Origin: AC-32 sp963766375
Lineage (GTDB): Bacteria; Actinomycetota; Thermoleophilia; Gaiellales; Gaiellaceae
Length of the DNA stretch: 64,000 nt
Assembly (NCBI GenBank): GCA_963766375.1
Contig: CAVXZG010000006.1
Location: forward strand, 287,846 to 351,845
Direction: 5' to 3'
Shown here: one piece after another, positions 1 through 8,135 of the stretch
Layout: each line of letters starts with the position of its first letter
How positions within the stretch are numbered: the stretch's first letter is position 1
The notes under the pieces: generated by a model
The model's input: only the letters and a program-made list of their open reading frames with translations
The model's database searches: none
What the model was told of the DNA's origin: nothing
Program-made: the position numbers and the translations under genes

Positions 1-730
1 CTCGCCGATCCGCTCCGACATGGCCGACCGATTCGGCCTCGCGCCTCGCGTGCTGCCCGAGTTGCCGGCGTCGCGGCGTCGGGACTGCAGTACTCCGCGA
101 GCTCGTCGCGCACGCGGAGCGCTCATGTGGCCGAAGGTCAGCGCGCTCGTCGAGGACGAAGGATCGCGGGCGTTCGCGGAACGGTTCGGCTTCCGTGAGG
201 CCGGCCGGCAGGTCGAGCAGGTGAAGGTGCTCGGCGAGGAGCCACCGGTCGCGCAGCTTCCGGCGGGATCGAGGTCGTGACCGTCGACCAGCGACCCGAG
301 CCCTGCTCGAGGAGGCGTACGGCTCGCCTCTCAGGGCTATGCGGACTTCGCCACTGACCGTCCGGCCGCGATCTCGCTCGAGGACTGGCTCCGCGAGGAG
401 GCGACGCTGCCCGGCGGCTCGTTCGTGGCGCTCGCGGAAGGAGAGATCGTCGGCTTATCAGGCTTGCTGGCCCACGACAATCCCGGCACCGCCGAGGACG
501 GGCTGACGGTCGTTCGCCGCGACTGGCGCCGCCACGGGCCTGGCCCTGCGCGCTGAAGCGCTGGAGCTCGCTTGGGCCGCACGGAACGGCTTGCCGGAGG
601 TGGTGACCTGGACGCAGCCGGCAACGAGGGCATGCGCCGCCTCAACGAGCGGCTCGGCTACGAGTACCGCGGATCTGGCGTGACGATGTGCGCTCCGCTC
701 CCCCTCCCGCTAGACTCCGATCGTTCGTGA
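1..730 (+). pseudogene. Degraded tandem GNAT acetyltransferase (partial)
   Basis: Pieces of two acetyltransferase-like domains are readable but no single frame covers them. Around 155-275 there is a domain end (AFAERFGFREAGRQVEQV). From 335 comes GYADFATDRPAAISLEDW, then EGEIVGLSGLL, then VVRRDWRR; the frame must shift near 530 to read GLALRAEALELAWAARNG and again near 615 to read NEGMRRLNERLGYEYR, the usual GNAT C-terminus, which stops at 728-730. A further shift lies near 320-334. At least three indels are needed, and the 5' end lies outside the window. It is either a decayed gene or a real GNAT gene with sequence errors; the several lesions favour calling it broken here. Substrate unknown. 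Confidence 0.6.
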
Positions 731-739
731 GGCGACGGG

Positions 740-777
740 GCCTCGGGCGCTGAAGCGTCCGGGGCTTTTGTGTTTTT
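740..777 (+). terminator. Intrinsic terminator / possible glnA leader attenuator
   Basis: An 11-bp stem (740-750 with 755-765, two G-T wobbles) closes a TGAA loop and is followed at once by TTTTGTGTTTTT. It ends only 15 bases before the glnA start, so it either ends upstream transcription or attenuates a glnA leader. Confidence 0.65.
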
Positions 778-792
778 GAAGGGAGGACGAGC

Positions 793-2157
793 GTGGCGCA
801 GGTCGAGAGCAAGGCGAGGGCAACGAGCGATCCGCAGGCGCGGAAGAAGGTTCTGAAGCGGATCCAGGACGAGGGAATCGAGTTCCTGCTCCTCTGGTTC
901 ACCGACATCGAGGGACACCTCAAGAGCTTCGCGGTCACGCCGAGCGAGATGGAGGCTGCGCTCGACGACGGGATGGGCTTCGACGGCTCGTCGATCACCG
1001 GCTTCAACGCGATCGAGGAGTCCGACATGGTCGCGATCCCCGACCCCGAGACCTTCACGCCGATGCCCTGGAAGGAAGGCGAGACCAAGGTCGCGCGGAT
1101 GATCTGCGACGTCGTCACCCCGGACGGGCAGCCCTACGAGGGCGACCCGCGCTACGTCCTGCGCCGCGCGCTCGAGCGGATGGCCTCGATGGGCTTCGAC
1201 ACCTTCAACGTCGGGCCCGAGCTCGAGTACTTCCTCTTCAAGGACGACAAGGGCACCGAGACCCTCGACGAGGGCGGCTACTTCGCGATGACCACGATGG
1301 ACGCGGCGAGCGAGCTGCGCCAGGAGACCGTGCGCGCGCTCGAGAGCGTCGGCATCCCGATCGAGTACGTCCATCACGAGGTCGGGCCCTCGCAGCACGA
1401 GATCGACATGCGCTTCGCGCCGGCGCTGACCATGGCCGACCACACCGTCACCTACCGCCTGATCGTCAAGGAGATCGCGAAGAAGGCCGGCTACCACGCG
1501 ACCTTCATGCCGAAGCCGATCTTCGGCGAGAACGGCTCGGGGATGCACACGCACCAGTCGCTCTTCACCGACGGGCGCAACGCGTTCTTCGACGGCGACG
1601 ACGAGTGGCACCTCTCCGACGTCGGCAAGGCGTTCATCGCCGGGCAGCTCCGCCACGCGCGTGAGATCTCGGCGGTCTTCGCGCAGTGGGTCAACTCGTA
1701 CAAGCGGCTCGTCCCGGGCTACGAGGCCCCGGTCTACGTGGCCTGGTCGCGCCGCAACCGCTCGGCGCTGATCCGGATCCCGCTCTACAAGCCGGGCTCG
1801 GAGCAGGCCACGCGGGCAGAGATCCGCTGTCCGGATCCGGCCTGTAACCCGTACCTGACCTTCGCGACGCTGCTGCACGCGGGCCTCGACGGGATCGAGC
1901 AAGGGTACGAGCTGCCCGAGCCGATGGAGACCAACCTCTACCACCTCACGCCCGAGCAGCGGCGCGAGCGCGGGATCGTCTCGCTGCCCGAGACCCTGGG
2001 CGAGGCGATCGACGAGCTGGCCCAGTCGGACCTGGCGCGGAAGGCGCTCGGCCCGCACATCTTCGACCGCTACGTCGAGCTGAAGCGGAAGGAGTGGGAC
2101 GACTACCGCGTGCAGCTCACCGACTGGGAGCTCGACCGGTACTTGTCCGTGCTCTAG
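793..2157 (+). CDS. glnA: Type I glutamine synthetase
   Basis: Makes glutamine from glutamate, ammonia and ATP in the cytoplasm; the main ammonium-assimilation step. At 454 residues it has the normal length of the family. Visible signatures are GFDGSSITGF near residue 60 (N-terminal beta-grasp), the ATP/glutamate-site stretch NGSGMHTHQS near residue 245, and RIPLYKPGSEQATRAEIRCP in the catalytic core. A NLY motif with Tyr383 sits where adenylylatable enzymes carry their target tyrosine, but the following residues (HLTP) differ from the classic site, so adenylylation is uncertain. GTG start with a GGGAGG ribosome site about 8 bases upstream. An intrinsic terminator directly precedes the gene, suggesting leader control. 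Confidence 0.97.
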   Translation: MAQVESKARATSDPQARKKVLKRIQDEGIEFLLLWFTDIEGHLKSFAVTPSEMEAALDDGMGFDGSSITGFNAIEESDMVAIPDPETFTPMPWKEGETKVARMICDVVTPDGQPYEGDPRYVLRRALERMASMGFDTFNVGPELEYFLFKDDKGTETLDEGGYFAMTTMDAASELRQETVRALESVGIPIEYVHHEVGPSQHEIDMRFAPALTMADHTVTYRLIVKEIAKKAGYHATFMPKPIFGENGSGMHTHQSLFTDGRNAFFDGDDEWHLSDVGKAFIAGQLRHAREISAVFAQWVNSYKRLVPGYEAPVYVAWSRRNRSALIRIPLYKPGSEQATRAEIRCPDPACNPYLTFATLLHAGLDGIEQGYELPEPMETNLYHLTPEQRRERGIVSLPETLGEAIDELAQSDLARKALGPHIFDRYVELKRKEWDDYRVQLTDWELDRYLSVL

Positions 2158-2178
2158 AAAAGAGAGAGAATCAAGCCC

Positions 2179-2251
2179 GGTTCCGCGGCCTGCGGCTTAG
2201 CGGAACCCAACTGACGGCCGACTGCGAGCTGCCGGGTTTATCCGCAGCTCG
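2179..2251. terminator. Two hairpins downstream of glnA
   Basis: GGTTCCGC (2179-2186) pairs with GCGGAACC (2200-2207), and CGAGCTGC (2225-2232) pairs with GCAGCTCG (2244-2251). They lie between the convergent glnA and the PRC-barrel-like gene. Neither has a clear T-run, so a terminator role is inferred from position only. Confidence 0.35.
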
Positions 2252-2266
2252 TGGTCGTTGGGTTCG

Positions 2267-2521
2267 TTAGAGGAAGCTGCGCAGCGACTCGCGCTCGACG
2301 CGCAGGCCGATCACGCCGCTCGCCCCGTCGATCAATTCGATCGCGGCCGCGGGCACGAGGCGCCGCCGGCGGGCGAAGAAGCCCTTCCGTACCGCCAGCG
2401 CGTCCGGGATGTCGGGCTCGGTTCCGTACATCGGGCACTCGACGCGTCCCACCACCCGTCCCCGCGCATCCGCCACGAGGAATCCGGAGGTCTGGAGGAG
2501 CGCCGCGGCTGGCACCGACAT
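2267..2521 (-). CDS. PRC-barrel-like small protein
   Basis: An 84-residue protein with no signal peptide. The centre (SGFLVADARGRVVGRVECPM, then a basic FFARRRRLVP stretch and the ending GVIGLRVERESLRSFL) resembles the short PRC-barrel beta domains found in RNA-processing and photosynthetic proteins and in many actinobacterial stand-alone proteins. The start MSVPAA is preferred over an in-frame ATG 15 codons upstream because the similarity begins after it. It stands alone, convergent with glnA. No specific function can be given; the family call rests on pattern only. Confidence 0.6.
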   Translation of the reverse strand: MSVPAAALLQTSGFLVADARGRVVGRVECPMYGTEPDIPDALAVRKGFFARRRRLVPAAAIELIDGASGVIGLRVERESLRSFL

Positions 2522-2621
2522 TGCCGCTGACCCTAGCGTGACCGTGGGACGGACGCGGTAAAACATTTGTTAAGCAGAGCGGGAGCGTCTGGCTCTCGCG
2601 CTCTTGCAGATCGACGGCGCG

Positions 2622-3068
2622 CTATCCGGGCTTGGCGGACATCGCCCACCAGGCGATGCCGAGCGCGACGACGTAGATCCCGGCGAGCACCGGCACCGCG
2701 ACTGCGGCCCGCCCGACTCCATGTCGTCGCACCGAGACCCACGCTAGGATGCCGAGCGCGATCAGGAGGAGCGCGCCCCCCTCGGAGACGGTGAAGCCGA
2801 CCTCCAACCAGCCGGGTTCGTGTCGTTCGGGAATTCCTTGCCCTCGATCCAGCCCGCGCCGACCCGCATCGCGATCCAGCTGGGGATGACCAGCGAACAG
2901 GAAGGTCTTGAGCGCTACTCGCGCGAGCAGCTCGGCGTGCTCGGTCCGCCTTCTCGCGGCGAAGCCGACGATCGCGACGGTGGCCGTCCCGCCGAAGAGG
3001 ATCATCGCGCCGAGGACGTGCACGAAGAGCGGCAGGTTCCAGCTGTCGGGGCGGATGAGCGCAACCAT
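2622..3068 (-). CDS. DUF2269-like membrane protein with internal frame slip
   Basis: A 148-residue integral membrane protein beginning FVHVLGAMILFGGTATVAIV, a DUF2269/CopD-like first helix, with two further hydrophobic segments at the end. Residues about 60-85 read as a hydrophilic, Arg/Asp-rich stretch in this frame, whereas the alternative frame between about 2890 and 2812 reads IPSWIAMRVGAGWIEGKEFP, which fits a membrane protein and flows into WLEVGFTVSEGG. Two compensating indels therefore seem to displace about 25 residues. Its ATG overlaps the stop of the upstream paralogue by one base, so the two are translationally coupled. Confidence 0.65.
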   Translation of the reverse strand: MVALIRPDSWNLPLFVHVLGAMILFGGTATVAIVGFAARRRTEHAELLARVALKTFLFAGHPQLDRDAGRRGLDRGQGIPERHEPGWLEVGFTVSEGGALLLIALGILAWVSVRRHGVGRAAVAVPVLAGIYVVALGIAWWAMSAKPG

Positions 3069-3541
3069 CAGGCGCCCGGCTTCCAGATCATGAGCGCGAG
3101 CAGGGCCACCAGGATCAACCCGCTGCCGTAATTGCAGGCCAAGGTGATCGGGTCGCGCAGGCGGGCCTGCAGCTCCGCGCTCGGAGCATCGCCCTGCGCC
3201 ACCAGCTGCTCAGCGAGCTTGGCGGTGCGGGCGTCGCGGCTGCCGGCGTACCCGCCGATCGCGTTGCCGAGGATCAGGAGCACGATTGCGCCCACGATCC
3301 AGCCGTCGCCGTAGCCGTAGCCGACCTCGTTCACGAGCCAGAGCCCGAAGACGAACGCGAGCACGCTGCCGGCGATGATCGCGGCGACCGCGATCCGGGT
3401 CAGCCCGAAGAGCAACAGGATCTCGCTGGGCCGATCACGGCGCAGGGCTGCCATGTTCAGAGCGGCGGCGACGACACCGCCGCCGACGAGCAGGAAGGCC
3501 CCGGTGATGTGCAGGAAGAGCAGCCAGTCGTACTTGTTCAC
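3068..3541 (-). CDS. DUF2269-like integral membrane protein
   Basis: A 157-residue protein with four predicted membrane helices: WLLFLHITGAFLLVGGGVV at the N-terminus, then AAIIAGSVLAFVFGLWLV, WIVGAIVLLILGNAIGGYAG and a C-terminal GLILVALLALMIWKPG. A His in the first helix is shared with the next gene, with which it forms a two-gene unit (one-base overlap). This family is of unknown function; heme or metal binding by the conserved His is a guess. Divergent from the sensor kinase, with 45 bases between starts. Confidence 0.75.
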   Translation of the reverse strand: MNKYDWLLFLHITGAFLLVGGGVVAAALNMAALRRDRPSEILLLFGLTRIAVAAIIAGSVLAFVFGLWLVNEVGYGYGDGWIVGAIVLLILGNAIGGYAGSRDARTAKLAEQLVAQGDAPSAELQARLRDPITLACNYGSGLILVALLALMIWKPGA

Positions 3542-3573
3542 GGCCGGTAACCCTAAGGGTCGCGGCGGCTACC

Positions 3574-3579
3574 TACAAT
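3574..3579 (+). promoter_or_regulatory. -10 box of a probable leaderless promoter (pdtaS)
   Basis: TACAAT sits 7 bases before the GTG start of the sensor kinase, placing the expected transcription start on or beside the start codon. No clear -35 is visible. Confidence 0.5.
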
Positions 3580-3586
3580 CGGCTAG

Positions 3587-4993
3587 GTGGACGAGACCGC
3601 GCGGCACCTGCGCCTGCTGACCGAGACGATCGCCGCCGTCAACTCGACGCTCGACCTCGAAGAGGTGCTCTCGCTCGTCGCGCGGGAGGTGGCCGATGCG
3701 CTCGGCGCGGACGCGTGCTTCGTCTATCTCTACGACGAGCAGGCCGACGAGCTCGTTTTGCGCGCGACGCACGGGACGCGGGTCGAGGAGATGACGGGCC
3801 GACCGCGGATGCGGCCCGGCGAGGGGATCACCGGCACGGCGGCCTCGCTGCGTGAGCCGGTGATGATCCCGGCGCAGGCGCATCTCGACGAGCGCTTCAA
3901 GGCGTTCCCGAACCTGCGCGAGGACGAGTACGAGTCGATCCTGGCCGTTCCCGTGCTGGCGCGCACGAAGCTGGCGGGTGCCCTCAACGTCCGTACGAAG
4001 GATCCGCGGGAGTTCTCGCCCGCCGAGATCGACCTCTTGCTGGCGATCGCGGCCCAGGTCGCGCAGACGATCGAGCACGCGAAGCTCTACGCCCAGGCCC
4101 AGCGGCGGGTGGTCGAGCTGGAGGCGCTCGCGCGCATCTCGGAAGCGGTGTCGGAGTCGCTCTACCTCGAGGAGTCGCTCGAGGGAATCGTCGCGGCGAC
4201 CGTGGATGCGCTCGGCGCGACCGGCGCGGCGCTCGTGCTCGAGGACGGCGAGGTCGTCTGGCCGGACGGGCGCGCGGGCAAGCATGCCGTGCGGGTCCCG
4301 CTGCGCTGGAAGGGCCGGCAGGTCGGGGAGCTCGTCTGCGACCGGGACACGCCGTTCACGAGCGACGATCGCGCGCTGCTCGGCTCGATCGCGAGCCACG
4401 CGGCGGTCGCGCTCGAGCACGGGCGGGCAGTGCTGCGCGGGGTGCTGGCGCAAGAGATCCATCACCGGGTCAAGAACAATCTCCAGACCGTGGCCTCGCT
4501 GCTGCGGCTGCAGGCGCGGGCCGACGACGTGGACGCGGGCAAGGCCCTCGACGACTCGGTGAACCGGATCCTGGCGATTGCGGCGGTGCACGAGGTGCTG
4601 ACGGAGCGGCGTGATGACGATGTTGCGCTGGATGAGTTGCTCGACCGGTTGCGCGCGATGCTGGTGCAGGGGCTCGGGCAGGCGAAGGCGGTCGAGGCGA
4701 CGCTCGAGCCGGTGCTGCTGGCGGGCAACCGTGCGACGGCCCTGGCGCTCGTCTTCTCGGAGCTGCTCCAGAACGCTCTCGAGCACGGCGGGCAGTCGGT
4801 CCGGGTCGAGCTCGGGCGGCGTGACGGCCAGGTCGTGCTCGCGATCGCCGACGACGGCACCGGCGTGAACGGCGAGCCGGTCTCGGGCACGGGCCTCTCG
4901 ATCGTTCGCGCCCTCGTGCGGGACGAGCTCGACGGGACGCTCACCCTGGAATCCGACGGTGGGCTACGGGCCGAGGTGGTCTTCCCGGCGTGA
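3587..4993 (+). CDS. pdtaS: Sensor histidine kinase, GAF-GAF-HisKA_2-HATPase (PdtaS-like)
   Basis: A soluble 468-residue kinase without membrane helices. Two GAF-type sensor regions (about residues 10-165 and 175-285) precede a HisKA_2 box, EIHHRVKNNLQTVASLLRLQ, with His292/293 as phospho-acceptor candidates. The C-terminal ATPase shows an N box (SELLQNALEHGG), a G1 box (IADDGTGV) and GTGLSIVRALV. HisKA_2 kinases of this form pair with ANTAR RNA-binding regulators, as M. tuberculosis PdtaS does with PdtaR. An ANTAR regulator lies 0.7 kb downstream on the same strand, which supports the assignment; the symbol is by analogy. The signal sensed by the GAF domains is unknown. Starts at GTG 3587 behind a likely leaderless promoter. 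Confidence 0.88.
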   Translation: MDETARHLRLLTETIAAVNSTLDLEEVLSLVAREVADALGADACFVYLYDEQADELVLRATHGTRVEEMTGRPRMRPGEGITGTAASLREPVMIPAQAHLDERFKAFPNLREDEYESILAVPVLARTKLAGALNVRTKDPREFSPAEIDLLLAIAAQVAQTIEHAKLYAQAQRRVVELEALARISEAVSESLYLEESLEGIVAATVDALGATGAALVLEDGEVVWPDGRAGKHAVRVPLRWKGRQVGELVCDRDTPFTSDDRALLGSIASHAAVALEHGRAVLRGVLAQEIHHRVKNNLQTVASLLRLQARADDVDAGKALDDSVNRILAIAAVHEVLTERRDDDVALDELLDRLRAMLVQGLGQAKAVEATLEPVLLAGNRATALALVFSELLQNALEHGGQSVRVELGRRDGQVVLAIADDGTGVNGEPVSGTGLSIVRALVRDELDGTLTLESDGGLRAEVVFPA

Positions 4994-4997
4994 GCGG

Positions 4998-5640
4998 CTA
5001 GACGCGCTCGAACACTGCTACCCGCCAGACGCGGCTTGCGCGCTCGTGCACGGCCAACCTCAGTCCCTGTGCCTCGGCCGCGCGCAGCACCTGCGCTGGA
5101 GGATGCACGAACGCCTCGATTCCACCCGTCAGCCGGCACCAGACGTTGACGAGCCGAAAGCCGATGCGCAGCCACCACGTATCGCGAGGAAAGCTGAGCG
5201 CGAGCAGCCGCCGAGCATGTCGCGCGGCGGCCCCGACGAGGAGGTCCGGGTCGGGATAGCAGCAGACGACCCGATGCATGACCACGACGTCGGCAGGGTC
5301 GATGCCGGCTTCGCTCTCGGCGAAATCTCCGTGACGCCGCTCGATCCGCTGCTCGGCTCCCGCCTCGCGGGCAAGCGCCTTCGCCTCCTCGTCGTAGCCG
5401 TGCGAGAGCTCGACGATCAGCGCGCTCGCGGCCCCGCGCCGGAAGAGCTCGAGGTCGATCGCGCCCACACCGCCGCCGATCTCGAGCACCGAACGCCCCA
5501 GCCACGTCGCGCGTCGATACCTCGTCGACCAGCCGCTGGGCGGTGCCGTCGAGCCCTTTGCGCCGGTACTTGCGGGCGTCGCGGCGCGCAGTCCGGGCGC
5601 CGAAGAACTTCTCGTAGCCTCGGGCGCAGCAGGTGCTCAC
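4998..5640 (-). CDS. Class I SAM-dependent methyltransferase (frameshifted)
   Basis: The catalytic core shows the SAM-binding glycine loop VLEIGGGVGAIDLELFRRGA, then an acidic motif (HGDFAESE) and DVVVMHRVVCCYPD, a Rossmann methyltransferase of the UbiE/small-molecule type. The N-terminal part (ARGYEKFFGARTARRDARKY) is read from GTG 5640 in another frame; one base change near 5500 joins it to GRSVLEIGGG. Without repair only residues from 5489 onward form an open frame. It lies on the opposite strand between the PdtaS-like kinase and the PdtaR-like regulator and ends 5 bases from the kinase stop. Substrate unknown. Confidence 0.7.
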
Positions 5641-5652
5641 ACCACGGGAGTC

Positions 5653-5658
5653 TACGAT
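5653..5658 (+). promoter_or_regulatory. -10 box of a probable leaderless promoter (pdtaR)
   Basis: TACGAT sits 7 bases before the ATG at 5666, the same spacing as upstream of the kinase gene. There is no Shine-Dalgarno sequence, consistent with a leaderless transcript. Confidence 0.45.
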
Positions 5659-5665
5659 CCCGCGA

Positions 5666-6238
5666 ATGAGGATCCTCGTCGCCGAGGACGAAACGATCAT
5701 TCGCCTCGACCTGCGCGAACTACTCGAGCGTGCCGGTTTCGAGGTCTGCGCCGAGGCGAAGGACGGCCTCGAGGCGGTCGAGCTGGCTCGAAGCGAGCAG
5801 CCCGACCTCGCGGTGCTCGACGTGAAGATGCCGCGGCTCGACGGGATCGAAGCGGCGCGGCGCATCCTCGACGAGCGTCCGATTCCGATTGTGATGCTCA
5901 CTGCCTACGGGCAGGACGAGCTCGTCTCGCGCGCGATCGAGGCCGGCGTCTTCGGCTACCTCGTCAAGCCCTTCCGCGAGCAGGATCTGCTGCCGGCGAT
6001 CCACACGGCCCGCGCGCGTCACGAGGAACTGAGCGCGCTCCGCGAGCAGGCGGACTCGCTCGCCGAGGCCCTGGCCGCGCGCAAGTCGATCGAGCGCGCG
6101 AAGGGGCTGCTGATGGAGCGCGAGGGACTGAGCGAGGAGGACGCGTTCTCCCGCCTGCGCAAGGCGAGCCAGGTCTCCGGCCGGCCCATGCGCGTCGTCG
6201 CGGAGGCGCTGCTCGCGACATTCGACGAGCAGTCCTAG
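5666..6238 (+). CDS. pdtaR: ANTAR-domain response regulator (PdtaR-like)
   Basis: A 190-residue cytoplasmic regulator. The receiver domain opens MRILVAEDETIIRLDL (acidic pocket ED), has the phospho-acceptor Asp in VLDVKMPRLDG near residue 53, a Thr in VMLTAYG and the conserved Lys in YLVKPFRE. The C-terminal ANTAR helices (KSIERAKGLLMEREGLSEED, then AFSRLRKAS) bind paired RNA hairpins and act by antitermination in known members. It probably receives phosphate from the GAF-HisKA_2 kinase just upstream. The start at 5666 is chosen over an upstream ATG because the receiver fold begins there. Its stop codon overlaps the stop of the convergent ABC-F gene. Confidence 0.92.
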   Translation: MRILVAEDETIIRLDLRELLERAGFEVCAEAKDGLEAVELARSEQPDLAVLDVKMPRLDGIEAARRILDERPIPIVMLTAYGQDELVSRAIEAGVFGYLVKPFREQDLLPAIHTARARHEELSALREQADSLAEALAARKSIERAKGLLMEREGLSEEDAFSRLRKASQVSGRPMRVVAEALLATFDEQS

Positions 6239-8115
6239 GCCTGAGCCTCCTCGAACAGACGCTCCCAGCGTGAGATGAGCCCCTGGAGCTCGTCTCGGGC
6301 ATTTCGGTGCGCGGTCAGGGTCGCCACGTCGGACCAGTCCTCCGAGAGTTTCCGTTCGAGCTCCGCGACCGCTTCCTCTTGCTGCGAGATCTCGCCTTCG
6401 AGCCGTTCCAGCTCGGACGGGCGCGCCGCACGAGCCCGCTGCGCCTTCGGCTTTTCCTTCGGTGCGCGAACGGGCTCCGCCGGCGCGATCGCCGGCTCGG
6501 CACGCCGCTGCGCGTAGTCGGCCCAGCCGCCTTCGTAGGAGTTGATCGATTTCTCCTCGATCGCCAGTGTCCGCTCGGCGACCGCGTCGAGCAGCGCGCG
6601 ATCGTGGGAGACGAGCAGCACGGTGCCCGGAAACGCGTCGAGCGCCGTCTCGAGCGCCTCCCGGCTCTCGAGGTCGAGGTGATTCGTCGGCTCGTCGAGC
6701 ACGAGGAAGTTCGCCCCCGAGGCGACGACGAGCGCGAGCGCGAGCCGCCGCCGCTCACCGCCGGAGAGCGCGGTGACCGGCTTCTCGTGCGCCTCCCAGC
6801 CGGAGAAGAGGAAGCGGCCGAGAAGCGTCTGGGCCTGCGGCCGGGGCAGCCCGGTCGCGCGCTGGGCGCAATCGAGCACGCTTCCGCGCTCGTCGAGCTC
6901 GACCTCGTGCTGCGAGAAGTAGGCGGGAATGACGCCGTGGCCGAGCCGGACCGAGCCCTCGCGCGGCTCGCGCGCGCTGAGGATCGTCTCGAGCAGCGTC
7001 GTCTTGCCGGAGCCGTTCGGGCCGACGAGCCCGACGTGCTCGCCGCGCTCGATGGCGAAGGTCGTATCCGTCAGGAGCTCCTTGTCTCCTGCGCTCACGC
7101 CGAGCTTGGTCGCCTCGAGCACCGTCCGGCCGCTTCGGGCGGGCTTGAGGAACTCGAAGCCGAGCGACCGGCTGCGGCGGGTCAGGAGCTCGAGCTCGCC
7201 CGTTGCGCCCGCACGCTCCTTCTTCAAGCGCTGGATCTGCGTCAGCTTGGCCTGGGCCTGCTTCGCCTTGCTCTTCTTGTACCGGAAGCGCTCCACGAAG
7301 CGCTCGAGGCGCGCGATGTCGACCCCGACCCGCTGGGCCGTCTTCGCGGCGGCAGCAGCCCGCGACGCCTTTTCGAGCCGCCACGTGTGCCACTCCCCTG
7401 GGAAGAACAACGCCCTGCCGGCCTCGAGCTCCAGCACGCCCGTCGTCACGGCCTCGAGGAACCAGCGGTCGTGCGCGACCAGGATCACCGCCGCATCGAT
7501 TGACTGGAGCTCCTGCTCGAGCCACTCGAGGTTCTCGACGTCGAGGTGATTCGTCGGCTCGTCCAGGAGCAGCAGGTCGGGATCGCCGGCCAGGGCCCGG
7601 GCAAGCGAGGCGCGGGTCAGCTCGCCGCCGGAAAACGTGTCGAGCGCCCGGTCGAGGTCGCGCTCCGCGAACCCGAGGCCTCGCAGAGCGGCGGCCGCAC
7701 GCTCGCGCCAGGTGTAGCCGCCCGCGTGCTCGAGGCGCGCCTGGGCCTCCGAGTAGCGGCGCAGCGTTGCCGGGCCGTGATCGCCGGAGGCCATGGCCTG
7801 CTCGAGGGCATGCAGCTCCTCCTCCGTCGCGACGAGGTCGCGGGCGTCGCTGAGCGCGTACTCGCGCAGGCTCATTCCGCTCTGGATCGGAGGCCGCTGG
7901 TCGTGCAGCGCGATGCGCGTGCCCTTGGCGAAGGCGAGCTCGCCGCCGTGCCGCTCGCTCTCACCGATGAGCATTCGCAGCAACGTCGTCTTGCCGGCGC
8001 CGTTCGGGCCGGAGAGCGCGAGCCGGTCGCGCCGCTCGACCGAGAACGAGACGCCCTCGAAGAGCAGCGAGCCGGCGATCTCCTTGCGGAGGTTGGATGC
8101 GGTGACCACGGCCAC
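6235..8115 (-). CDS. ABC-F family ATPase
   Basis: A 626-residue protein with two ABC ATPase cassettes and no membrane domain. First cassette: Walker A GPNGAGKTTLLRML, signature FSGGELTRASLARAL, Walker B LLLLDEPTNHLDVENLEWLE. Second cassette: GPNGSGKTTLLETI, LSGGERRRLALAL, FLVLDEPTNHLDLESREALE. A Lys/Arg/Gln-rich linker (about residues 245-300) and a C-terminal coiled coil (LERLEGEISQQEEAVAELE) resemble Uup and related ABC-F factors that act on ribosomes. It could be a housekeeping translation factor or an antibiotic-protection protein; nothing nearby decides. Monocistronic and convergent with the ANTAR gene, with shared stop bases. Confidence 0.92.
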   Translation of the reverse strand: MAVVTASNLRKEIAGSLLFEGVSFSVERRDRLALSGPNGAGKTTLLRMLIGESERHGGELAFAKGTRIALHDQRPPIQSGMSLREYALSDARDLVATEEELHALEQAMASGDHGPATLRRYSEAQARLEHAGGYTWRERAAAALRGLGFAERDLDRALDTFSGGELTRASLARALAGDPDLLLLDEPTNHLDVENLEWLEQELQSIDAAVILVAHDRWFLEAVTTGVLELEAGRALFFPGEWHTWRLEKASRAAAAAKTAQRVGVDIARLERFVERFRYKKSKAKQAQAKLTQIQRLKKERAGATGELELLTRRSRSLGFEFLKPARSGRTVLEATKLGVSAGDKELLTDTTFAIERGEHVGLVGPNGSGKTTLLETILSAREPREGSVRLGHGVIPAYFSQHEVELDERGSVLDCAQRATGLPRPQAQTLLGRFLFSGWEAHEKPVTALSGGERRRLALALVVASGANFLVLDEPTNHLDLESREALETALDAFPGTVLLVSHDRALLDAVAERTLAIEEKSINSYEGGWADYAQRRAEPAIAPAEPVRAPKEKPKAQRARAARPSELERLEGEISQQEEAVAELERKLSEDWSDVATLTAHRNARDELQGLISRWERLFEEAQA

Positions 8116-8135
8116 CGCTTAAGCGTAATGCGGGG

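Noticed and set aside
658..2058. Long minus-strand frame opposite glnA
   Set aside because: Antisense shadow of a highly expressed-type GC-rich gene; composition is Arg/Leu/Val-rich with no domain.
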